Shown: in pieces, positions 26,901-30,306 of the stretch
Layout of the letters: every line of letters starts with the position of its first letter
Position numbering within the stretch: position 1 is the stretch's first letter
From: a virus
Strand: one strand, 5' to 3'
Length of the DNA: 30,306 bases
Virus record (IMG/VR): IMGVR_UViG_3300032291_002461
Span: 1 to 30,306 of that record
The notes under the pieces: model-generated
What the model saw: the letters and a program-made list of their open reading frames with translations, nothing else
Databases searched by the model: none
Told to the model about the DNA's origin: nothing
Program-made: the position numbers and the translations under genes

Positions 26901-27125
26901 ATCTGTGTTATCTAATGTAGTAGAAAAAGGATCAGTATTTGTTCTACTATATGTAACTGTAGTTCCAGTAAATGCAGAGTCCGCAAAATTGTAAAGTATA
27001 ATATTTCGTGTAACGTTAGTAATTAATAGTAGTGAATTTAGAGATACAATACCAGGAATTTTTACTGTTCCTACTCCTACTGCGCCTTTTGTAAATGAAT
27101 ATTGTTTTACTAATGTTTTAGCCAT
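23949..27125 (-). CDS. Giant fibre-like virion protein (1058 aa), compact paralogue of the 1822-aa protein
   Basis: A 1058-aa beta-rich virion protein sharing the full core of the 1822-aa protein. Landmarks are LLLITNVT (32-39), ETIVRPWEMGTDAFER (103-118), MIDADFEYGLQPTKWQ (127-142), FSRAEG, YYAKAKVGT, FDGGVQLGTGGPQHG, NTEAYMRTGN, RGTFPNGPDVL and the terminal LRWGEAQA. It lacks the 350-residue repeat insertion of the larger copy. DNA identity is locally complete over more than 40 bases (26701-26748 against 16431-16478). It is preceded 9 bases upstream by the 221-aa fibre gene. A late-promoter-like CATAAATA ends 6 bases before the ATG. Its 3' end is overlapped by a convergent small gene. Confidence 0.8.
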   Translation of the reverse strand: MAKTLVKQYSFTKGAVGVGTVKIPGIVSLNSLLLITNVTRNIILYNFADSAFTGTTVTYSRTNTDPFSTTLDNTDGITTITLQVDTTAQNNNDVIQVFIDKPETIVRPWEMGTDAFERTRTANPKSMIDADFEYGLQPTKWQTIDLLRGYPSIYELPGTDLAVTSVTTDASVPTSGVGASLITINTVSNHGFTVGTPVLVKGYANTILGFSRAEGTFFINSVPTGNSFTYYAKAKVGTTFNEVLSTTYTQVRRGGLYTGATIGVPTITYSNVTSPSTITVTFATAHGLVPGTSLTVTQSSDNGSNNHTLASGPFFVETVPSTTSITYTARAAGTITGVISGAVYTRPDCFYIHRPFDGGVQLGTGGPQHGAQAIRQSKKYVRYQSGKAINYNTGALFAPVYDIRSLTSTGTIVGSTVTLTTDDTDHGCQVGAQISISGVTTSGYNGTYIVSAITDERTLTFSATQTLGATTAVIGSPCTMSVLTWHGSVVRAGTFDDQNGMFWQYDGQQMSVVRRSSTFQLSGVVSVNSDSNAITGTNTRFTQQLANGQRIVIRGMTHVVANIISDTSMTVTPDYRGAVNAVGVKICKTIDYIIPQNKWNMDRCDGTNSPFNPSGYLLKPDKMQMIGMQWTWYGAGFIDYMLRGPEGKYIFVHRIKNSNVNTEAYMRTGNMPVRYEVINEAAASELSSAINSSVTTLPINDTTYFPTTGTVYIDNEIIRYTGKSTSTGPGNLTGCTRATNLSLFTAGSLRSFTAEAAASHNINAGVILISQTATPIISHWGSAMMSDGGFDEDRGYIFNYQSTNTSISTRKTSAFAIRLAPTVSNAITGDLGVRELLNRAQLLLQGIEVTAGGSANVNSALVIEGVLNPQNYPTNPALITWNTLNSAAFGGQPSFAQIATGASVTFNNTFSLSTTTSGAAVGATTIPVANTTGLAIGDDIISTSVLNAFAGNTRITAINAGTSVVISAPLITALTGSANVTFFRNTYAVPGETIFSFIAGQSSRDALDLANLKELTNTPIGGRGTFPNGPDVLFINLYLTQGSPILGNVILRWGEAQA

Positions 27126-27134
27126 TGTGATTAT

Positions 27135-27800
27135 TTATGATAGTGCTACACCCATAGCCACAGCAAATGATCTTATATTTGAACCACCTACTATTGCCGT
27201 TGATGTTGTTACTGTTGTAGCATTTACGTTACCTGTTAAATTACCTTGTACGTTTCCTGTTACGTTACCTGTTAAATTTCCTAATACGTTTCCTGTTACA
27301 TTACCTGTAACTGCACCTGAAACTGCTCCTGTAAAACTTGTACCTGAAACTGCTCCACTGAAAACACCTGTTGTTCCTGATACTGAACCTGACGATACAA
27401 CTGATGTTGCATTCACTGCGCCTTGAACTGTTAAATTATCATTTATAGTTAATAAGGTTGTATCTGTAGAGCGAATTGTATTTCCACTTATTTCTACTGT
27501 ACCAAAAGTATTTAATGTTCCTGCCGCAGTAATATTAGAACTTAAATTTAAAGATTTGAATTTTTTAGTTGAACTTCCTAAATCACTTACACCTGTTGTT
27601 GTAGGTATAATTGTTGAAGCCACTCCTACTACAGATAATTTATTATCAATTGATGAATTTAAATTTGTAGTAGATAATTTACTTGAATCTATTAAAACTA
27701 ATTCGTCTAGTATTTTACCCGTTTCTCTATTTACTGAACTTCTAAATTGATCAGGAAATGTTTTAGGGCTAATTTTTATAAGACTACGATTATATGCCAT
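27135..27800 (-). CDS. Short fibre protein with TGNV-type repeat shaft
   Basis: A 221-aa fibre-type protein. The N-terminus (KTFPDQFRSSVNRETGKILDE, about 14-33) and VSDLGSSTKKFKSLNLSSNI (71-90) fit phage tail-fibre leaders that describe trimeric beta shafts. Residues 157-193 are a tandem repeat of TGxV and TGNV/LGNL units, a triple-beta-spiral or collagen-like shaft pattern. The C-terminus is SNIRSFAVAMGVALS. It is the first gene of the 221-aa/1058-aa cassette, with TATAAATA 25 bases before the ATG. Confidence 0.78.
   Translation of the reverse strand: MAYNRSLIKISPKTFPDQFRSSVNRETGKILDELVLIDSSKLSTTNLNSSIDNKLSVVGVASTIIPTTTGVSDLGSSTKKFKSLNLSSNITAAGTLNTFGTVEISGNTIRSTDTTLLTINDNLTVQGAVNATSVVSSGSVSGTTGVFSGAVSGTSFTGAVSGAVTGNVTGNVLGNLTGNVTGNVQGNLTGNVNATTVTTSTAIVGGSNIRSFAVAMGVALS
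27231..27330 (-). repeat. Tandem 12-base-period repeat encoding TGNV/LGNL units
   Basis: Imperfect copies of ACGTTACCTGTT and AATTTCC/ATTACC-type units lie in direct tandem. They keep the reading frame and encode Gly-Asn-Val/Leu-Thr/Leu-Gly units. This is a coding shaft repeat likely to expand or contract by slippage, not a CRISPR array. Confidence 0.7.
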
Positions 27801-27825
27801 ATTTCTTTTTTGATTTGAGCACTAC

Positions 27826-27833
27826 TATTTATA
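27826..27833 (-). promoter_or_regulatory. T4-type late promoter for the 221/1058-aa cassette
   Basis: Exact TATAAATA on the minus strand, 25 bases before the ATG of the 221-aa gene. It overlaps a plus-strand TATAAATA by four bases (27830-27833). Confidence 0.75.
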
Positions 27834-27837
27834 AATA
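27830..27837 (+). promoter_or_regulatory. T4-type late promoter for the plus-strand accessory genes
   Basis: Exact TATAAATA reading rightwards, 25 bases before the ATG at 27863. Together with the minus-strand box it forms the palindrome TATTTATAAATA. Confidence 0.75.
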
Positions 27838-27862
27838 CTATTGCCAACAACATAGGAGTTTT

Positions 27863-28015
27863 ATGGCTAAAAAAAAGAAAATAGTAACTCCTGAAGATAT
27901 CATTGAATCTATAAAAGAAAAACAATCTGAAATTGACGACTTATTATACGACTTAGAAGATAAGATAAGTGTTTCGTATGAAGAAGAAGAAATAGACGAA
28001 ACAGACGAAGAATAA
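27863..28015 (+). CDS. Small acidic protein (50 aa)
   Basis: A 50-aa protein with a basic N-terminus (MAKKKKIVTPEDI), a short helical region (ESIKEKQSEIDDLLYDLEDKI) and a strongly acidic tail (YEEEEIDETDEE). The ATG at 27863 is chosen over an in-frame upstream codon because a good Shine-Dalgarno (AGGAG, 27854-27858) stands before it and the late promoter is at 27830. No family recognised. The charge asymmetry and leucine-rich helix suggest a small binding or inhibitor protein, but this is speculative. It is followed by a strong double hairpin. Confidence 0.7.
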   Translation: MAKKKKIVTPEDIIESIKEKQSEIDDLLYDLEDKISVSYEEEEIDETDEE

Positions 28016-28032
28016 TAACAATCTATATTTCA

Positions 28033-28072
28033 GGTGCCTAGGAAGCTAGGCACCCTTTGACACAACAAAGGG
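28033..28072 (+). terminator. Double hairpin, probable terminator or RNA-processing element
   Basis: GGTGCCTAG (28033-28041), loop GAAG and CTAGGCACC (28046-28054) form a perfect 9-bp stem, strikingly GC-rich for this genome. A second hairpin, CCCTTTG (28053-28059), loop ACACAA and CAAAGGG (28066-28072), follows and shares two bases with the first. There is no long T-run, only CTTT, so termination may be partial. The element lies between the 50-aa and 55-aa genes. Confidence 0.65.
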
Positions 28073-28077
28073 TATAA

Positions 28078-28245
28078 ATGAACCATCTATACGTAGGATT
28101 AATCATACTTGCCAGTATCATTGCTGGTTTAGGATATATTTACATCTCTATCTTTTGTCAAACAAAACGCTATTTAAAAAGACTAAAACAATTAAAAAAA
28201 CTTAAACTGTTAGCGTTAAAAGGTAGGAGAAAACGTGGTTGGTAG
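28078..28245 (+). CDS. Small membrane protein (55 aa) with basic tail
   Basis: A 55-aa peptide: N-terminal membrane segment (LYVGLIILASIIAGLGYIYI, about 4-23), a cysteine at 27, and a Lys/Arg/Leu-rich tail (RYLKRLKQLKKLKLLALKGR) that would be cytoplasmic or lie along the membrane. The ATG follows the second hairpin by 5 bases; AAAGGG in that stem could serve as its Shine-Dalgarno, so folding may control translation. It overlaps the next gene by 11 bases. Single-pass proteins with helical basic tails occur in phage lysis and membrane-remodelling roles, but no family is recognised. Confidence 0.6.
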   Translation: MNHLYVGLIILASIIAGLGYIYISIFCQTKRYLKRLKQLKKLKLLALKGRRKRGW

Positions 28246-28480
28246 AAAACAAAGAAAACCTAATTTAAAAACTTTAAAGAAAAAAGCACCAAAGATACCT
28301 GACTTTACTTGTCCTGATATAGACCATATTATTAGTTATGTTGAGGATAAAGATTTATTAAATCGTACTCAACTGGCCTATTTCAAAAGACGTATGGAAA
28401 AACTACGTACTTCGAATGAAAAATTAAGAGATAGTGGTATCTATTGGTATGAAGAAATAAAGAAACTATTGTCTAAATAA
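28235..28480 (+). CDS. Hypothetical protein (81 aa) with EKLRxxNExLRxxG motif
   Basis: An 81-aa protein from a GTG start, with a strong Shine-Dalgarno (AGGAG within 28221-28230). The N-terminus is very basic (GRKQRKPNLKTLKKK). The core is FTCPDIDHIISYVED, followed by a helix MEKLRTSNEKLRDSGIYWYEEI. A Cys-Pro-x-Ile-Asp element followed by LRxxNExLRxxG is a pattern I associate with small unannotated phage proteins. Possibly a DNA- or protein-binding helical hairpin. It overlaps the preceding membrane-protein gene, so the two are probably coupled. Confidence 0.7.
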   Translation: MVGRKQRKPNLKTLKKKAPKIPDFTCPDIDHIISYVEDKDLLNRTQLAYFKRRMEKLRTSNEKLRDSGIYWYEEIKKLLSK

Positions 28481-28484
28481 TAGT

Positions 28485-28646
28485 ATGTACACAGACAGAC
28501 AAAACGAACCTCAGTATAATGCTGGTAATTTTCAGGAATATGATTATGAAAAAGAGTGGATTGATTGTACCTGGAATATAATATATAATCAAATTCATTT
28601 AGTAACGGCATTTACTTATCCTTGGATTCCTCTAAAAAGCACTTGA
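28485..28646 (+). CDS. Hypothetical protein (53 aa)
   Basis: An ATG 4 bases after the previous stop opens a 53-codon frame: an N-terminal polar part (MYTDRQNEPQYNAGNFQEYD) and a C-terminal aromatic part with three tryptophans (EKEWIDCTWNIIYNQ, TYPWIPL). No Shine-Dalgarno is seen, and there is no family match by eye. Its last codons cover the -35 box of the nuclease promoter. The tight packing favours a real gene, but it is short and could be chance. Confidence 0.45.
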   Translation: MYTDRQNEPQYNAGNFQEYDYEKEWIDCTWNIIYNQIHLVTAFTYPWIPLKST

Positions 28647-28671
28647 CAAAATGATTAAATGATGATATATT
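28643..28671 (+). promoter_or_regulatory. Near-consensus sigma70 promoter of the thermonuclease gene
   Basis: TTGACA (28643-28648), a 17-base spacer and TATATT (28666-28671), with an extended -10 TG at 28663-28664. The expected transcript start is about 28677-28679, at or next to the nuclease ATG. This is a host-type promoter and points to early expression. Confidence 0.75.
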
Positions 28672-28678
28672 AGAACAT

Positions 28679-29110
28679 ATGAAAATATTATTATTGTTAT
28701 GTATGTTTCTACCCTCTTTGGCGCTGGCGAAGCAAGTAGAAATGAAAGTATATGATTATAAATTAACAAGAGTATTAGATGGTGATACTGTAGGTTTTGA
28801 AGCGAAGTTTCTACCCGATCCACTTAAAAAAGAATTACTGATTCGTGTCTATGGTGTTGATACGCCAGAAAAAGGATTTCGTGCTAAATGTGAATCTGAA
28901 AACGCTAAAGGTCTAGCCGCATCTGAATTTACAAAGAAAACAATTGCTAACGGCAAGAAAATACAGGTTGCCATATCTGATTGGGATAAGTTTGGTGGAC
29001 GTGTATTAGGTGATGTACTCATTGATGGCAAATCGTTACGTGTATTATTAATACAAAATGGATACGCACGAGAGTATTATGGTCTTGCAAAAGAATCGTG
29101 GTGTAATTAA
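28679..29110 (+). CDS. Exported thermonuclease (staphylococcal nuclease-like)
   Basis: A 143-aa SNase-fold phosphodiesterase with a clear signal peptide (Lys2, hydrophobic core to residue 17, ALA cleavage site before Lys18). It should act in the periplasm or outside the cell. Catalytic residues are all present: Asp34-Gly-Asp36-Thr, Arg56, Asp61 and Glu64 in RVYGVDTPE, and Arg108 in DKFGGR. The offsets of Arg56, Asp61, Glu64 and Arg108 from the staphylococcal Arg35, Asp40, Glu43 and Arg87 are all +21. Calcium-dependent cleavage of DNA and RNA is expected. It begins right at the predicted transcription start with no Shine-Dalgarno, so it may be read from a leaderless message. Possible roles are nucleotide scavenging, destruction of incoming DNA, or help in lysis. 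Confidence 0.9.
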   Translation: MKILLLLCMFLPSLALAKQVEMKVYDYKLTRVLDGDTVGFEAKFLPDPLKKELLIRVYGVDTPEKGFRAKCESENAKGLAASEFTKKTIANGKKIQVAISDWDKFGGRVLGDVLIDGKSLRVLLIQNGYAREYYGLAKESWCN

Positions 29111-29206
29111 ATGATGATCGCAACTGTATTTACAATACTTACACTGATCACATTCATTTTAGTAATTGGTCTTTGGATATTAATAGTTAAAGATATCATA
29201 TTATAA
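29111..29206 (+). CDS. Membrane micropeptide (31 aa)
   Basis: A 31-codon ORF whose ATG touches the nuclease stop. Almost the whole peptide is one membrane span (TVFTILTLITFILVIGLWILIV), ending in KDIIL. The next gene starts 1 base after its stop. The exact fit between two genes and the single clean hydrophobic helix support a real gene. Function unknown; small single-span phage peptides can be lysis or superinfection-exclusion factors. Confidence 0.55.
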   Translation: MMIATVFTILTLITFILVIGLWILIVKDIIL

Positions 29207-29207
29207 A

Positions 29208-29789
29208 ATGGTCGTTCCTGGTTTTAGTATACCCATTGGTTTATATAATATAACAGCTGATGAAATAAACAACGAAACCCTTGTAACCAATCTACGTAAT
29301 TATAAAAAAATCAATACATCAGAACCATTAGTACATAATGGCATAACAAGTTACTTTGACAATACTGAAACATTGTTAAATGAAACAAACTTTATTTCTA
29401 CCGGAACAGCATTGCAAAACAAAGTATATGAGTATTGTTCCACAATAGGTATACCAAAAGTAAGTATATCATCATCTTGGTTTAATATCACGCAATTCAA
29501 TGGTATGATACTTCCACATCGCCACGAACTATCTGTAATCAGTGGAGTCTATTATCCTGTTGTAAATGATAAAACAAGTCCATTAATACTTGAAAATCCA
29601 TTGAACATATATCGTATGGTAGATTGTAAATATAACGTAGAAAACAACTATACACGAAAAGAAATGATACTACAACCAGAGAATGGTTTACTTGTATTGT
29701 TCTCTAGTTATATCAATCATTATACAAAGCCGTGTGACAGTGAAAGAATCACAATAGCATTTGACACGATATACGAAGAAAAAAAATAG
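29208..29789 (+). CDS. Putative 2OG-Fe(II) oxygenase (193 aa)
   Basis: A 193-aa protein with the layout of phage 2OG-Fe(II) oxygenases. It shows SSWFNITQFNGMILPHRHE (89-107) with candidate metal-side residues His104/His106, and ISGVYYPV (111-118). Then come LILENP, LQPENGLLVLFSSYINHYTKP (155-175) with distal His171, and Arg180 in SERITIAFDT for 2-oxoglutarate binding. The GVYY strand and FSS-x3-H element are typical of this group. The usual middle Asp is not clear; Glu107 or an HxH arrangement may replace it. It forms a tight unit with the nuclease and the micropeptide. Its substrate is unknown. Confidence 0.75.
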   Translation: MVVPGFSIPIGLYNITADEINNETLVTNLRNYKKINTSEPLVHNGITSYFDNTETLLNETNFISTGTALQNKVYEYCSTIGIPKVSISSSWFNITQFNGMILPHRHELSVISGVYYPVVNDKTSPLILENPLNIYRMVDCKYNVENNYTRKEMILQPENGLLVLFSSYINHYTKPCDSERITIAFDTIYEEKK

Positions 29790-29851
29790 TCAAAAAAATT
29801 TTACTCACTAAAGATACTACATAAAGCTATATAGATTTGCCCCCACCCACC

Positions 29852-29887
29852 TTATATAACGAAGTATTATAAGAAGCCGTTATATAA
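29852..29887. repeat. 10-bp inverted repeat in the convergent intergenic gap
   Basis: TTATATAACG (29852-29861) and CGTTATATAA (29878-29887) are perfect inverted copies around a 16-base spacer. An alternative smaller stem (CTTATA 29851-29856 with TATAAG 29868-29873) overlaps it. No T-run follows. The rest of 29790-29951 holds a C-rich stretch (GCCCCCACCCACC at about 29839-29851) and no ORF or tRNA that I can see. Confidence 0.6.
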
Positions 29888-29940
29888 TGGATACCGTTAT
29901 TGAGTCATTATAGTTTACTGCTTGGCTTTTAAATTATATG

Positions 29941-29950
29941 GCCGGCCGGC
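29941..29950. repeat. GC-only palindrome GCCGGCCGGC at the end of the gp5-like gene
   Basis: A perfect 10-base GC palindrome one base beyond the stop codon of the gp5-like gene. It is striking in an AT-rich genome and marks the edge of the higher-GC segment. Confidence 0.6.
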
Positions 29951-29951
29951 T

Positions 29952-30306
29952 TTAGTTCAGATCAATTGTTGCGCCACTGATGGCCACTGCGCCACCGGCA
30001 GTTAAATTCATATTCCCGGCTGCAAATAGATTTAAATTGTTATTGCTATGTATGTTTAGATTTCCATTCGCTGTTACATTCCATTCACCTTTTATGTATA
30101 TATGGCTATTGTTTTCTGTAATGCTATAGCTGTTATTCTTAGTATATGAGATCACATTGCCATTGCTATCCATTGTGATATATGAGCCAGTGTTTGATCT
30201 TAGAGTTACGTGTTCATTGCCGGGTGTGTCGTCAAATGTAAATGTATGGCCGGCTTCTGTTTCATATGTGTTATTGTATGGATAAGATGATATGCCGGGG
30301 ATGGCT
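29952..30306 (-). CDS. gp5: Baseplate hub/spike protein gp5-like, C-terminal part (cut by window edge)
   Basis: The last 117 codons of a gp5/VgrG-type spike protein. The visible part starts IPGISSYPYNNTYETEAGH, then FDDTPGNEHVTLRSNTGSYI, a classic join from the OB-like domain into the beta-helix of gp5-type spikes. It ends in short beta-helical repeats (ANGNLNIHSNNNLNLFAAG, NMNLTAGGAVAISG). The N-terminal part, including any lysozyme domain, lies outside the window, so enzymatic activity cannot be judged. GC content and codon choice (GCC, GGC, CCC) are clearly higher than in the other baseplate genes. gp5 and PAAR form one spike in T4, yet here about 6.6 kb separates them. Confidence 0.85.
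   Translation of the reverse strand, partial: AIPGISSYPYNNTYETEAGHTFTFDDTPGNEHVTLRSNTGSYITMDSNGNVISYTKNNSYSITENNSHIYIKGEWNVTANGNLNIHSNNNLNLFAAGNMNLTAGGAVAISGATIDLN

Noticed and set aside
27226-27330. Short tandem repeats considered as a CRISPR array
   Set aside because: There are no unique spacers, the period is about 12 bases, and the repeats are in frame within a fibre gene.
27127-27426. Plus-strand Pro/Val/Thr-repeat frame of 99 codons
   Set aside because: It is the antisense reading of the TGNV repeat in the 221-aa fibre gene.
28632-28823. Minus-strand frame opposite the thermonuclease start
   Set aside because: The thermonuclease with all catalytic residues and a strong promoter occupies the plus strand; the antisense frame has no supporting signal.
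29790-29951. Intergenic stem structures considered as a tRNA
   Set aside because: No acceptor/anticodon/T-arm arrangement or GTTCRA-type T-loop could be found.

Overview
The window looks like the baseplate and tail-fibre region of a large, AT-rich, T4-like myovirus, most probably marine. Three things point there. T4-type baseplate proteins occur in T4-like order on the minus strand: gp5 C-terminus, PAAR spike tip, gp25, gp6, a gp7-position protein and gp8. The exact T4 late-promoter octamer TATAAATA recurs in the short gaps before structural genes. Several proteins follow the style of marine cyanophage and SAR11-phage virion proteins (DUF4815-type fibre, ANDGTG...NFTELY fibre, TSIGR...YRGQG basic peptide). 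No photosynthesis gene is present, so a SAR11-like or other low-GC host is an inference only.

Layout, left to right. Positions 1-1904 (minus) hold a cut-off ORF, an Asp/Asn-hydroxylase-like 2OG-Fe(II) oxygenase, a small GT-A-like glycosyltransferase and an unknown protein. Positions 1926-4277 (minus) hold four small virion or fibre-type genes, one carrying a complete-looking cupredoxin copper site. Positions 4279-22980 (minus) hold the main block: a 2038-aa DUF4815-type protein, gp8, a 1822-aa giant fibre-like protein, a 224-aa fibre protein, an 867-aa gp7-position protein, gp6 and gp25. PAAR and a small basic protein follow to 23446. Positions 23619-23990 (plus) are a tiny two-gene island with a sigma70-like promoter. 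Positions 23949-27800 (minus) hold a 1058-aa paralogue of the 1822-aa protein plus its own small fibre gene. Positions 27863-29789 (plus) are an accessory island: an acidic protein, small membrane proteins, unknown proteins, an exported thermonuclease and a second 2OG-Fe(II) oxygenase. Positions 29952-30306 (minus) hold the C-terminal end of a gp5-like baseplate spike with visibly higher GC.

The minus-strand block would be expressed late and build baseplate and fibres. Two similar cassettes (small fibre gene followed by giant fibre gene), each with late promoters in front, suggest duplicated and diversified host-contact proteins. The plus-strand islands interrupt the ancestral gp5-PAAR-gp25-gp6 order. 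Parts of them use host-type promoters, suggesting a separate expression time. The sugar-transfer and hydroxylation enzymes at the left end follow the fibre genes and may modify virion or host components (inference). No tRNA, CRISPR array, integrase or insertion sequence was recognised. No gene-free stretch exceeds 300 bases; the longest is 29790-29951.
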